The notes beneath the pieces were generated by a model. That model did not search any database. It had not been told where the DNA came from and saw only the letters and a program-made list of their open reading frames with translations. A DNA stretch of 64,000 nucleotides from Oscillospiraceae bacterium. GTDB taxonomy: Bacteria > Bacillota > Clostridia > Oscillospirales > Oscillospiraceae. The position numbers and the translations under genes were made by a program. Shown piece after piece: positions 7,791 to 16,725 of the stretch; within the stretch, counting starts at the first letter, position 1, and the number at the start of each line of letters is the position of its first letter. The stretch lies in NCBI GenBank assembly GCA_017458335.1, contig JAFTFT010000033.1:1-64000 (forward strand). The letters run 5' to 3'.

Positions 7791-9469
7791 TCAAACACAG
7801 CTCCGCGTTCAGCACGATACCGTCCGTGCTCTCTCTTCCCGAAAAACTGAACGCGTGGGTCCGAACGCTTCTCGGACTCCGCTTCCCCGTGGAGCGGCAT
7901 TTTTCGGGCAGGGACCTGCTCCTCGCGGCCGGATCCGGGCTGTTGCTGCTCCTGGGCGTATGGGTCCGGGCGCTCTCTCCGCTTCGTCTCTATGTCTGCA
8001 TCCTGGCGGCGCTGGCGGCGGCGGTTCCCCTCGCTCTGCAGGGCTTCGGAATGCTCCGGATGAAGCGCGCGCCGCTGGAAGAGATCACCTGGCTCCTCTC
8101 GGCGCTGCTGGCCATGCTGACCGGGGAAACGACCGCGGGTCCGCTGATCCTGATCTTTGCGGATCTCCTGATGCAGGTTGAGGCCTACAGCCTGCTGCAC
8201 CGGGACGCCGCGCCGGACCGGCTCGCGGAGAGTGACCTGAAGCTGCGGCACGCGGTGGAGACCGCGGATGCGGAGAAAAGTCCGGAGCGCCGGGTCCTGG
8301 CGTCTGCGTCGCTGGGCTTTTACGTGCTCTATGTGCTGATCGCGCTTGTTTTTGCCGTGTGTGCGCTGCTGCACCTGGCCGACTGGAAAACCTGGCTGCA
8401 CAGAGCGCTGGTTTTCCTCGTGCTCGCGTCTCCGTCGGCGGTTCTTTTTTCGGCGCTTCTGACCCACTTCGGCGCAATCTACAGCGCGGCGAAGGCCGGG
8501 ATCCTGTTTGCCGGCGACGACACGCCGGAGCGTTTCAGCCGGTGCCGGATGTTTGCCTTCAGCAAAACAGGGACCGTGACCGACGGGCGCTTCATCGTCT
8601 CGGAGATCGCGCCGGTCGGCGTAAGCGAGGCGGAGCTCCTCCGGATCGCCGCCGTGGCGGAATGCCGCTCGGAACATCCGATCGCGATGGCGCTGAAAGC
8701 CGCCGCGGGGCTCCGCGAAGGCGTCGTGCCGGAGGGTGTCCTGGAGACGAAAGAGATTTCCGGCAAAGGGGTCAGCACCTTTTTCTCCGGCCATCATATC
8801 TATGTCGGCAATGCCGGCCTGCTGGAAGAGAACGGAATCTGGTATCAGATCCCGGCCAAGACCGGCTCGGCCATCCACGTGGCGGTGGACAGCACCTACC
8901 GCGGCTACATCATGATCTCCGACTCGCTGCGGGAAAACGCCTTTGAGGCGCTGGAGGAGCTGCGCTCGCTGGGGGCTGGGACGCTTGTGATGCTGACGGG
9001 CGATGTCCGCTCCGGCGCAAGGACCCTGGCTTCCTCCCTGAATTTTGACATGGTGAAGCCGGAACTGAACCCGGAGGAGAAGGGCTCCGCCGTCCGCTAT
9101 CTCCGTTCGGCCCACGGCGACGGCGCGCGGATCGCCTGTGTCGGCGACGGTTATCACGATGCCGAAATGTTCCGCGAGGCGGATATCTCCGTCTGTCTGG
9201 AACCGAAGGCGGATGCGCCCGGCGCGGACGTCAGCATCTTTTCCGACGAGATCGCACGGATTCCGCTGGCCTTCCGGATCTGCCGGGTGACGGAACGTAC
9301 GCTGCTGATGAACACCGCCGTCCTTCTCGGGGTGAAGATCCTGCTGGCCGTTCTGGGCGCGGCGGCCGTGTTTTCGACCGGGCTTGTCGCCGCGCTGGAT
9401 TTTGTCTTCGGCGTGGCCGCGACCGTCTATGCCCTGACCTGCCTGACGCTTGAAAAGAGGGGCAGCTGA
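7787..9469 (+). CDS. Degenerate P-type ATPase-like membrane protein (pseudoenzyme)
   Basis: 560 residues with the overall order of a heavy-metal (P1B) P-type ATPase: helices at about residues 43-140, a short loop, helices near 165-240, a P/N-domain block and two C-terminal helices. The N-domain SEHP (295-298), TGD (404-406) and GDG (453-455) motifs are kept. Key residues are lost: the phosphorylated Asp of DKTGT is Ser259 (SKTGT); the CPC metal site is Ser215-Pro216-Ser217; GDGxND reads GDGYHD; and the actuator domain is reduced to about 45 residues with no TGE motif. The frame is intact over 1.7 kb, so the gene looks selected rather than decaying. Ion pumping is unlikely; a regulatory, binding or scaffolding role is inference. 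It overlaps VanZ (ATGA), and a HAD-IB phosphatase starts 4 bp after its stop. Confidence 0.75.
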   Translation: MIKHSSAFSTIPSVLSLPEKLNAWVRTLLGLRFPVERHFSGRDLLLAAGSGLLLLLGVWVRALSPLRLYVCILAALAAAVPLALQGFGMLRMKRAPLEEITWLLSALLAMLTGETTAGPLILIFADLLMQVEAYSLLHRDAAPDRLAESDLKLRHAVETADAEKSPERRVLASASLGFYVLYVLIALVFAVCALLHLADWKTWLHRALVFLVLASPSAVLFSALLTHFGAIYSAAKAGILFAGDDTPERFSRCRMFAFSKTGTVTDGRFIVSEIAPVGVSEAELLRIAAVAECRSEHPIAMALKAAAGLREGVVPEGVLETKEISGKGVSTFFSGHHIYVGNAGLLEENGIWYQIPAKTGSAIHVAVDSTYRGYIMISDSLRENAFEALEELRSLGAGTLVMLTGDVRSGARTLASSLNFDMVKPELNPEEKGSAVRYLRSAHGDGARIACVGDGYHDAEMFREADISVCLEPKADAPGADVSIFSDEIARIPLAFRICRVTERTLLMNTAVLLGVKILLAVLGAAAVFSTGLVAALDFVFGVAATVYALTCLTLEKRGS

Positions 9470-9473
9470 AGGC

Positions 9474-10046
9474 ATGAACGTCTATGACTTTGACGAGACG
9501 ATCTTTGTTCCCGACAGTTCCTTCTGCTTTGTGCGTTTCTGCATGCGGCACTACCCCCGGGCGGTCTTCAGGGTCCTGCCGGGAACGCTGTGGCAGTTCA
9601 TCCTCTATCTCCGGGAAGGCCGGAAGGACGCCGGAAAACTGAAAGAGAGCATGTTCTCCTTCCTGAACCGCGTGGACAACGTCGAGCGTATCGTGGAGGA
9701 ATTCTGGGAAGAGAACTTTGCCCGGATCGAGCCGTGGTATCTTCAGCGGAAGCGCGGCGATGATCTGATCATCTCCGCTTCGCCGGAGTTTCTGCTGAGA
9801 CCGGCGGCGGAAAGACTCGGCGTTTCGCTGATCGCGACCCCGATGAACCCGTATACGGGAAAGATTCACGGAAAGAACTGCCATGACCGGGAGAAGGTCA
9901 GGCGCTTTCTGGAGCGCTACGACGCCGGCAGCGTCGAGAACTTTTATTCCGATTCCCTGAGCGACACGCCGATGGCGGCGCTTGCCCGCAGCGCCTTTCT
10001 GGTCAAAGACCATCGGCTTTTCCCGTGGCCTGAGGAAAAAGCCTGA
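9474..10046 (+). CDS. HAD-IB family phosphatase
   Basis: 190 residues from the ATG at 9474. HAD motif I is at the very N-terminus (YDFDETIF, the DxDxT nucleophile/acid pair), motif II is near residue 100 (IISASPEF), Lys of motif III lies in DREKVRRF near 143, and motif IV is YSDSLSDTPM near 160. Members of subfamily IB include phosphoserine and phosphatidylglycerophosphate phosphatases; the aromatic FVRFCMRHYPRAVF cap segment and membrane-protein neighbours suggest a lipid or sugar phosphate substrate, but this is not certain. It starts 4 bp after the pseudo-ATPase stop, so the two are almost certainly co-transcribed. Confidence 0.8.
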   Translation: MNVYDFDETIFVPDSSFCFVRFCMRHYPRAVFRVLPGTLWQFILYLREGRKDAGKLKESMFSFLNRVDNVERIVEEFWEENFARIEPWYLQRKRGDDLIISASPEFLLRPAAERLGVSLIATPMNPYTGKIHGKNCHDREKVRRFLERYDAGSVENFYSDSLSDTPMAALARSAFLVKDHRLFPWPEEKA

Positions 10047-10109
10047 AGACACAAAAAACCCGACCTCCGTATATTCCTGCTTCACAGTCCGGTTTGCCGC
10101 GGAAAAACG

Positions 10110-10134
10110 ATCTCCCCGCCTTCGGCGGGGAGAT
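10110..10134. repeat. Palindromic intergenic element, copy 1
   Basis: Perfect 11-bp stem ATCTCCCCGCC / GGCGGGGAGAT with a TTC loop. The core and its flanks (GGAAAA before, TCGG after) recur at 21801-21829, so this looks like a dispersed palindrome rather than a gene-specific terminator. There is no T-tract. Confidence 0.6.
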
Positions 10135-10271
10135 ATTCGGACAGACAACATTCGTGAATAAGCGGAATCAGAGGCCGGGTTCTTCAGACCCGGGGAAAAG
10201 GCGCCGGCGCGTCCGGCGCGCGGCGCTACAGCCGGCCGCACCGGTCAGGCCGGAGCACTTTTCCGTGAAAA

Positions 10272-10748
10272 TCAGGTCCTGTCGTCAAACTCCGGAACAA
10301 AGCTGCTTCCGTAGCCGAGCTCGCGCAGACGACGGTTGATCTTCTTGAAATCCTTGTTGTACAGAATGGTCCGGAGCTCATCATCCGGAACAAAACGGCA
10401 GTATCCGTTGCAGAAACTCTCAAACATGCCGCGGTTGGAAGGCTTGATTTTGCCGAGGATCATCACAAGGCAGAGCGCGACGCCCACGAAGAACGAGATG
10501 ATCAGGTACTTCGGGCAGAGAAACACGACCACACCGCAGAGCACGGCGATGCTTACCACGCAGACCGCCACCGAGGTGTTGGTGTAGCGCCGGGCCCCCG
10601 GCGCGATCAGCTCCGGGTCGATCGCGTTCATTTTTTTCAGCAGCGGATCAGCAACGCGGAAATTGAACAGAAGCTGCCGGAGAAAGACATACGACATCAG
10701 CCATCCGCCGAAGAAAATGGCGGCGGCATACATGATTTTGATTTCCAT
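10272..10748 (-). CDS. Membrane protein of unknown function
   Basis: 158 residues from an ATG at 10748 preceded by GGGGGA; the open frame reaches 10787 without a start signal. There is a hydrophobic helix at about residues 5-20, a polar segment (residues 28-55) with an Asp-Pro-Glu turn, two adjacent helices near 57-95, and a basic soluble tail of about 55 residues ending in Phe-Asp-Asp-Arg-Thr. I do not recognise the family. It is convergent with the HAD gene and divergent from the Asp23 block, alone on its strand. Confidence 0.7.
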   Translation of the reverse strand: MEIKIMYAAAIFFGGWLMSYVFLRQLLFNFRVADPLLKKMNAIDPELIAPGARRYTNTSVAVCVVSIAVLCGVVVFLCPKYLIISFFVGVALCLVMILGKIKPSNRGMFESFCNGYCRFVPDDELRTILYNKDFKKINRRLRELGYGSSFVPEFDDRT

Positions 10749-10915
10749 TTCGGTTCCCCCTTTATGATACAGGGGAGAATATACCATATTTTATGGAATC
10801 TTTCAACAAAAAGAACGAAGACTTTTCTTGCAGTTTCCTGAAAATATGCAATGAGGCTTCCTTTTTTCCGGCATTCGTGTTAAAATAATAAAGATTCTGG
10901 TTTGGAGGAATAATT

Positions 10916-11278
10916 ATGGGCGACAGCTATATCAGCTACCGGGAAGAAAACGGCAGCATCAATATTTCGGAAGATGTGATCTCGGGCATTGTCCGCACGG
11001 CGGTTCTGGATGTGGAAGGGGTTTCCGGCATGTCCACGACCGCGGGGACGGAGCTTGCCGAGCTGATCGGCCTGAAGACCCTGCCCAAGGGGGTCAAGGT
11101 CCACTTTGAGGGACAGAAGATTATCATCGACGCCATCATCACCGTTGTGTACGGCAACAATGTCGTCAATGTCGCGAAAAACGTTCAGACCGCGGTCCGG
11201 TCTGTCATTCAGGCCTCCACCGGCTTTGAGGATGCCGAAGTGAACGTGCACGTCTCCGGAATCTCCTTTGACCGGTAA
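10916..11278 (+). CDS. Asp23/Gls24 family envelope stress protein
   Basis: 120 residues with the Asp23 fold signature: GSINISEDVISGIVRTAVLD near residues 12-31, a VSGMSTT turn, and the C-terminal NVAKNVQTAVRSVIQASTGF. Related proteins (YqhY, AmaP partners) are cytoplasmic or membrane-associated and linked to envelope and fatty-acid homeostasis. It is the first gene of the core block, 11 bp upstream of nusB, the standard clostridial position (yqhY-nusB). GGAGGA lies 7-9 nt before the ATG. Confidence 0.92.
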   Translation: MGDSYISYREENGSINISEDVISGIVRTAVLDVEGVSGMSTTAGTELAELIGLKTLPKGVKVHFEGQKIIIDAIITVVYGNNVVNVAKNVQTAVRSVIQASTGFEDAEVNVHVSGISFDR

Positions 11279-11289
11279 GGGAAACAGGC

Positions 11290-11751
11290 ATGATGACAAG
11301 AATGACTGCGAGGCAGATTGCCGTACAGATTCTCTTCTCCATGGAGTTGGGTTCCGCCGCGCCGGAGGATGCGATGGCACTGTTCTTCTCGGACGAGCAT
11401 TATGACAGCCTGAAAGAGGAAGACGAGCTCTACCGCGAAGCGCCGGATGAGGAACAGATCGCCTATATCCGCCGCGTTGTGGAGAATGCGGCCCTTCATC
11501 AGACGGAGATCGACGAAATCATCAGCCGCTACGCCGAGGGCTGGAAGCTCAGCCGGATTGCCAAATCGACCCTGGCGGTTCTCCGCTGCGCCCTCAGCGA
11601 GATCCTCTACCTGGACGACGTTCCGAACTCCGCCGCGGTCAATGAGGCGGTGGAACTGGGAAAGACCTATGACTCTCCCCAGGCGGGCGCCTTTATCAAC
11701 GGCCTGCTGGGCAGCTTCCTGCGGGATGAAAAGCCCGCGGCGGAGACATGA
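11290..11751 (+). CDS. nusB: Transcription antitermination factor NusB
   Basis: 153 residues. The all-helical NusB fold is clear: TARQIAVQILFSMELG at the N-terminus, the central IAYIRRVVENAALHQTEIDEII, and the conserved C-terminus EILYLDDVPNSAAVNEAVELGKTYDS followed by AGAFINGLLG. NusB binds boxA RNA with S10 (NusE) to prevent premature termination in rRNA operons. Two closely spaced ATG codons open the gene; the first is used here. Its last codons overlap xseA by ATGA. Confidence 0.95.
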   Translation: MMTRMTARQIAVQILFSMELGSAAPEDAMALFFSDEHYDSLKEEDELYREAPDEEQIAYIRRVVENAALHQTEIDEIISRYAEGWKLSRIAKSTLAVLRCALSEILYLDDVPNSAAVNEAVELGKTYDSPQAGAFINGLLGSFLRDEKPAAET

Positions 11752-12995
11752 ACGGAGACGACGGACGCCTGACCCTGACCGTCAGCGAGCTGAACGAAGC
11801 GGTCAGAGGCCTTCTGGAATCCGACCTGCGGTTTCGGAATCTGTGCGTGGAAGGGGAGATCTCCAATTACAAGATCTACCCCTCCGGACACCACTATTTT
11901 ACCCTGAAGGATCAGGAGAGCAGCCTCCGCTGCGTCATGTTCCGCAGCAGCGCGGCCCGGCTCCGCTTTCGCCCGGAGAACGGGATGCGGGTGTTTGTCA
12001 GCGGAAGTCTCCGGGTCTATCCCCGGGACGGCGCGTATCAGCTTTCCTGCACCGCGATCGTACCCGACGGCGTCGGAGAACTGCAGGCGGCCTTTGAACA
12101 GCTCAAGCAGCGGCTTTATGCGGAAGGGCTCTTCGATGAAGCCCACAAGAAGCCGCTTCCGCCCTTCCCGGCGAGGATCGCGATTATCACCTCCTCCGCG
12201 GGCGCGGCGGTACACGATATGATCCGTATTCTACGCCGGCGCTGGCCGATGACGAAGGTTCTGCTGCTGCCGGTGCGTGTCCAGGGCGTGGAGGCGCCGG
12301 CGGAAATCGCCTCGGCGATCCGCTATGCCAACCGCCATCAGGTCGCCGATCTGATCATCACGGGACGGGGCGGCGGCTCGCTGGAGGATCTCTGGGCCTT
12401 TAACGACGAGCGGGTGGCCCGGGCCATCTACGCGTCCGAGATCCCGGTGATCTCGGCGGTCGGGCATGAGCCGGATGTCACCATTTCCGACTTCGTCGCG
12501 GACCGGCGGGCCTCGACGCCCAGCAACGCGGCCGAGATCGCCGTGCCGGACCGGCACGAGATGGAAGAACTGCTCTCTTCCGTCTCGGCCCGGCTGAACC
12601 ACGCCGTTTCCCGGGATCTGCAGAGACGCAGGCAGCAGCTGGACTCCCTTCGAAACCGCGGGGTGCTCCGGGACGCGTCGTCCTTTGTCGATCTGCGGCG
12701 GATGGATCTGGACCGCGTATCCGCCAGGCTCTCGTCGGCCGGACAGAAGCTGGTCTTTGAAAAGCGCCGGGTGCTGGTCCGGCAGGCGGCGGCTCTGGAC
12801 GCGATGAGCCCCCTGAAGGTCCTGAGCCGGGGCTACGTCGCGGCAAACGACGCCGGCGGCGCACCCGTACACAGCGTGAGGCAGCTTCACAGAGGCGGCC
12901 GTGTCACGCTGCGGTTTTCCGACGGAAGAGCAGACTGCCTTGTGGAACAACTGGAGGAAGAGAACTGTCATGGCACGGAAGAAACTGTCATTTGA
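11748..12995 (+). CDS. xseA: Exodeoxyribonuclease VII large subunit
   Basis: 415 residues. The N-terminal OB-fold (residues 1-100) contains VEGEISNYKIYPSGHHYFTLKD; the catalytic region holds IAIITSSAGAAVHDMI and the conserved GRGGGSLEDLWAFNDE; EIPVISAVGHEPDVTISDFVADRRASTPS follows; and a long coiled region precedes the C-terminal SPLKVLSRGY motif. With XseB it degrades single-stranded DNA from either end in repair and recombination. It is translationally coupled to nusB and overlaps xseB by 26 bp. Confidence 0.96.
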   Translation: MNGDDGRLTLTVSELNEAVRGLLESDLRFRNLCVEGEISNYKIYPSGHHYFTLKDQESSLRCVMFRSSAARLRFRPENGMRVFVSGSLRVYPRDGAYQLSCTAIVPDGVGELQAAFEQLKQRLYAEGLFDEAHKKPLPPFPARIAIITSSAGAAVHDMIRILRRRWPMTKVLLLPVRVQGVEAPAEIASAIRYANRHQVADLIITGRGGGSLEDLWAFNDERVARAIYASEIPVISAVGHEPDVTISDFVADRRASTPSNAAEIAVPDRHEMEELLSSVSARLNHAVSRDLQRRRQQLDSLRNRGVLRDASSFVDLRRMDLDRVSARLSSAGQKLVFEKRRVLVRQAAALDAMSPLKVLSRGYVAANDAGGAPVHSVRQLHRGGRVTLRFSDGRADCLVEQLEEENCHGTEETVI

Positions 12996-13197
12996 AGATT
13001 CGATGAAACGCCTGGAGGAGATCGTCCTCCACCTGGAGAAGGGGGACATCCCCCTGCAGGAATCGATCGCCTACTTTGAAGAAGGCACCGGGCTGCTGGC
13101 CGACTGCAGCGCCATGCTGGACGAGGCCGAACAGCTGGTGGTCAAGCTCAGAAAGGGAAACGACGGGGAGCCGGAGGAACTGCCGTTTGAAGAATGA
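12970..13197 (+). CDS. xseB: Exodeoxyribonuclease VII small subunit
   Basis: 75 residues from the ATG at 12970, inside the end of xseA. The start is fixed by the family N-terminus KLSFEDSMKRLEEIVLHLEKGDIPLQESI; upstream codons in this frame only shadow xseA. It forms a helical hairpin that oligomerises on XseA. The acidic tail (EPEELPFEE) is common in Firmicute versions. It lies 4 bp before ispA. Confidence 0.95.
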   Translation: MARKKLSFEDSMKRLEEIVLHLEKGDIPLQESIAYFEEGTGLLADCSAMLDEAEQLVVKLRKGNDGEPEELPFEE

Positions 13198-13201
13198 TCC
13201 A

Positions 13202-14083
13202 ATGAATCAAACCTATACGATGGACGACTACCGGCGCATGGTGGAGAACAGACTGGAACAGTTCTTTGTCCTGCCGGAATCCGACCCGATGCACGGCTAC
13301 TGTGACGCGGCCCGATACAGCCTGCTCGCGGGCGGGAAGCGCATCCGGGCGATCCTGGTGCTGGAATTCTGCCGTGTGTGCGGAGGAAATGTGAAGGATG
13401 CGCTGGACGTGGCCTGCGCGATTGAGATGCTGCACGCCTACAGCCTGATCCACGACGACCTTCCCTGCATGGACAACGACTATCTGCGCCGCGGTAAGCC
13501 CTCAAACCACATCGTCTTCGGCGAATGCGTCGCGACGCTGGCCGGGGATGTTCTGCAGGCGGAGGCCTTCGGAACGATTCTGCGCTCCTCCCTCCCGGAC
13601 GCGGCCAGACTCCGCTGCGCGACACAGCTGGCAAACGCCGTGGGCTTTGACGGCATGTGCGGCGGGCAGTATCTGGACATGACCGGAGAGGGGAAGCAGC
13701 TCACAGCCGCCGAGCTGGATGAAATCAACGCCCGCAAGACGGGCGCCCTCCTGATCGCGGCCTGCACCATGGGGGTCGCCGCGGCCGGCGGAACCGGCGC
13801 GCAGGAAGAGGCGGCCGCCCGTTACGGCGCCGCCGTCGGCCTGGCGTTTCAGATCCGGGACGACATGCTTGACGCACTGAGCAGCGAGGCGGAGCTGGGC
13901 AAGCCCATCGGCTCGGACGCGGCGGAACACAAGAACACCTATATGGTTCTCCTGGGCGAAGAGGCCTGCTCCCGGCTGGTGGACCGCCTGACCGAAGAGG
14001 CCTGCGTCTGTCTGCGCGGCGCTTTCGACGACACCGGATTCCTGGAAGTGCTTGCGACAAAATTAGCGAAGCGGAATCATTGA
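13202..14083 (+). CDS. ispA: Polyprenyl (farnesyl/geranyl) diphosphate synthase
   Basis: 293 residues, the normal length of an IspA-type short-chain prenyl transferase. The ATG at 13202 matches the family start (MDDYRRMVENRLEQFFVLPE); the frame continues upstream through xseB and is a shadow there. The first Asp-rich motif is HDDLPCMDNDYLRRGKP near residue 85, the second is FQIRDDMLD near 217, and the basic AGGKRIRAIL lies near 43. It condenses DMAPP/GPP with IPP to make C10-C20 allylic diphosphates. The adjacency to dxs places it in MEP-pathway isoprenoid supply. Confidence 0.94.
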   Translation: MNQTYTMDDYRRMVENRLEQFFVLPESDPMHGYCDAARYSLLAGGKRIRAILVLEFCRVCGGNVKDALDVACAIEMLHAYSLIHDDLPCMDNDYLRRGKPSNHIVFGECVATLAGDVLQAEAFGTILRSSLPDAARLRCATQLANAVGFDGMCGGQYLDMTGEGKQLTAAELDEINARKTGALLIAACTMGVAAAGGTGAQEEAAARYGAAVGLAFQIRDDMLDALSSEAELGKPIGSDAAEHKNTYMVLLGEEACSRLVDRLTEEACVCLRGAFDDTGFLEVLATKLAKRNH

Positions 14084-14087
14084 TTTT

Positions 14088-15935
14088 ATGAATATTCTCA
14101 ATTCGATCAACTCTTCACTGGACATCAAGCGCCTTTCAGAGGAAGAGCTCACGGAGCTTGCCGCTGAGCTGCGCTGCTTTCTGGTGGAGTCCGTATCCAA
14201 AACCGGCGGGCACCTGGCGTCCAATCTCGGCGCCGTGGAGCTGACGCTGGCGCTGCACCGCGTCTATAACACCGAAAAGGACCGGATCGTCTTTGACGTG
14301 GGACACCAGAGCTATGCCCACAAGATCATCACCGGGCGGAGAGACCGCTTCGATACCCTGCGTCAGTACGGCGGCCTCTCGGGCTTCCCGAAGCCCTATG
14401 AGAGCCGGGACGACGCCTTTATCGCGGGACACGCTTCCAACTCGGTCTCCGTGGCGGTGGGGATGGCAAAGGCGCGCACCCTGCTTCATGAAGACTATGA
14501 CGTCGTGGCCGTGATCGGAGACGGCGCGCTCACGGGCGGGCTTGCCTATGAGGGGCTGGCCGCGGCGGCGGCGAGCAGGGAACCCATGGTCATCGTCCTG
14601 AACGACAACAACATGTCGATCGATCCGAATGTGGGCGGAACCGCCCGGCTGCTGCAGGGAATGCGGATCAGGCCGGGGTATATCCGCTTCAAGCGCTGGT
14701 ATCGGGATGTGTTTATGGGGATGCCGGCCCTCTATTCCTTCAACCACGACCTGAAGGAAAAAATGAAGGACAAGCTGCTGCCGGTCAATATGTTCAGCGC
14801 CATGGGACTGAACTATCTCGGACCGGTGGACGGACACAATCTCCAGGAGCTGGAGACGGTTTTCCGGCTTGCGAGGGATTCGAAGGAACCGGTTCTGGTC
14901 CACGTGCTGACCCGGAAGGGCCGCGGGATTGAATATGCCGAGGCGCACCCGGAAATCTATCACGGCGTCGGCCCCTTCAATGCCCTGACGGGGGAACTCG
15001 CACCCGCCGACAGATGCTTTTCCGACTGCTTTGGAGAGACGGTCTGTGAGCTTGCCGAAGAGGAACCGAAGCTGGTGGCGATCACGGCGGCCATGACCAA
15101 CGGCACCGGGCTGGACGGCTTTGCCGCCCGTTTCCCGGAGCGGTTTACGGATGTCGGCATCGCCGAAGGCGGCGCCGCCGCCATGGCGGCCGGAATGGCC
15201 AAACAGGGGCTGCTTCCGGTATTTGCGGTGTATTCCAGCTTCCTGCAGCGCGGCTTTGACATGCTGATCCATGACGTCGCCCTGCAGCAGCTGCATGTTG
15301 TTTTCGCGGTTGACCGTGCCGGCCTGGTGGGCAGCGACGGGGAAACCCATCACGGGATTTTTGACGTCTCCTATCTGAGAACGGTCCCCGGGATGAAGAT
15401 CTTCTGTCCCGCGAGCTTTGCGGAACTGCGCGCGATGCTGAAAACGGCCGTCTTTGAGACGGACGGACCGGCCGCGATCCGTTACCCCAGAGGCGGAGAG
15501 TGCGGCTACGGCGCGCTTCACCCGGAGAAGGAAACCCTTCTGCAGTCTGGACATGACCTCACCCTGGTTGCCTACGGAACCATGATCTGTGAAGTGCAGC
15601 GTGCCGCGGGCATCCTCGCCCAGCGCGGCATCTCGGCCGAAGTCATCAAGCTCGGCGAGATCGGCGGGGAGGACTTCCCGATGGTTCTGGCCTCCCTGGA
15701 GAAGACGAAGCTGCTTCTGACGGCGGAGGAAGTCTGCGAGGCCGGCTGCATCGGCACGGTGCTCTCCGCGCTTGCGGCGGAGAAGGGAATCCGTTTCCGC
15801 GCCGCGATGCTGAACCTGGGCGGAGGGATCGTCCCGCACGGCGGTCGGGCACAGCTCCTGATGGATAACAGCCTGGACGCCGCGTCCATTGCCGACCGGG
15901 CGGAAGCGCTGCTTCGGGAGCGCGGGCATGAATAA
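14088..15935 (+). CDS. dxs: 1-deoxy-D-xylulose-5-phosphate synthase
   Basis: 615 residues with both transketolase halves. The N-terminal thiamine diphosphate domain has GGHLASNLGAVELTLALH, DVGHQSYAHKIITGR and the GDGALTGGLAYEGL...NDNNMSI metal-binding motif. The pyrimidine domain has DVGIAEGGAAAMAAGMA and FAVDRAGLVGSDGETHHG, and a C-terminal transketolase domain follows. Dxs condenses pyruvate and glyceraldehyde 3-phosphate in the first step of the MEP pathway. It starts 4 bp after ispA and overlaps tlyA by 8 bp, so it belongs to the same transcript. Confidence 0.97.
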   Translation: MNILNSINSSLDIKRLSEEELTELAAELRCFLVESVSKTGGHLASNLGAVELTLALHRVYNTEKDRIVFDVGHQSYAHKIITGRRDRFDTLRQYGGLSGFPKPYESRDDAFIAGHASNSVSVAVGMAKARTLLHEDYDVVAVIGDGALTGGLAYEGLAAAAASREPMVIVLNDNNMSIDPNVGGTARLLQGMRIRPGYIRFKRWYRDVFMGMPALYSFNHDLKEKMKDKLLPVNMFSAMGLNYLGPVDGHNLQELETVFRLARDSKEPVLVHVLTRKGRGIEYAEAHPEIYHGVGPFNALTGELAPADRCFSDCFGETVCELAEEEPKLVAITAAMTNGTGLDGFAARFPERFTDVGIAEGGAAAMAAGMAKQGLLPVFAVYSSFLQRGFDMLIHDVALQQLHVVFAVDRAGLVGSDGETHHGIFDVSYLRTVPGMKIFCPASFAELRAMLKTAVFETDGPAAIRYPRGGECGYGALHPEKETLLQSGHDLTLVAYGTMICEVQRAAGILAQRGISAEVIKLGEIGGEDFPMVLASLEKTKLLLTAEEVCEAGCIGTVLSALAAEKGIRFRAAMLNLGGGIVPHGGRAQLLMDNSLDAASIADRAEALLRERGHE

Positions 15936-16725
15936 GACCCGCCTTGACCAGAGAGTCTTTGAGCTTGGCCTTGCCGAGAGCCGGGAAAAGGCGAAGGCCG
16001 TCATCATGAGCGGCGCCGTCTATCTGAACGGTCAGAAGGCGGACAAGCCCGGCATGTCGGTACCGGCGGACTGCCTGCCGGAGGTACGGGGTGAGACGCT
16101 GAAGTACGTCTCCCGCGGCGGCCTGAAACTCGAAAAGGCGCTTCGGGTCTTCCCGGTCGAGGTGACGGGGAAAACCTGCATCGACTGCGGCGCCTCCACG
16201 GGCGGGTTTACGGATGTGCTTCTTCAAAACGGAGCCGAAAAGGTATATGCGGTGGATGTGGGCTACGGACAGCTGGCCTGGAAACTGCGGCAGGACCCCA
16301 GAGTGGTGAACCTGGAGCGCTGCAACCTGCGCTATCTCACTTCCGATCAGGTTCCGGAGCCGCTGGATGCCGCGGTGATGGATGTATCGTTTATTTCGAT
16401 CCGGCTGATTCTTCCGGTGATCCGGCAGTTCCTGAAGCCGGGTGCGGACTATATCTGCCTGATCAAGCCGCAGTTTGAGGCGGGGCGGGAACAGGTCGGT
16501 AAGAAAGGCGTTGTCCGGGATGCCGCCGTGCACCGCAGCGTGATCGAAACCTGCCTGGCCGCGGCGCGTGAGGCGGGCTACAGCGTGATGGGGCTGGACT
16601 GGTCTCCGATCCGGGGACCGGAGGGCAACATCGAGTTTCTGACCTGGCTGGTGAATGACACGCGTGAAGAGCCAGTACTGGATATCAGCGCGGTGGTGGA
16701 AGCCGCGCACGGAGGAAAACTATGA
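15928..16725 (+). CDS. TlyA family rRNA 2'-O-methyltransferase / hemolysin-like protein
   Basis: 265 residues from the ATG at 15928, which overlaps dxs by 8 bp. An N-terminal S4 RNA-binding domain (RLDQRVFELGLAESREKAKA) is joined to an FtsJ-like methyltransferase domain: VSRGGLKLEKAL, the SAM motif DCGASTGGFTDVLLQNGA near 90, and DVSFISIRLILP near 153. TlyA proteins methylate ribosomal RNA cytidines (capreomycin sensitivity in mycobacteria). The position between dxs and nadK is typical of Clostridia. The end overlaps nadK by ATGA. Confidence 0.93.
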   Translation: MNKTRLDQRVFELGLAESREKAKAVIMSGAVYLNGQKADKPGMSVPADCLPEVRGETLKYVSRGGLKLEKALRVFPVEVTGKTCIDCGASTGGFTDVLLQNGAEKVYAVDVGYGQLAWKLRQDPRVVNLERCNLRYLTSDQVPEPLDAAVMDVSFISIRLILPVIRQFLKPGADYICLIKPQFEAGREQVGKKGVVRDAAVHRSVIETCLAAAREAGYSVMGLDWSPIRGPEGNIEFLTWLVNDTREEPVLDISAVVEAAHGGKL

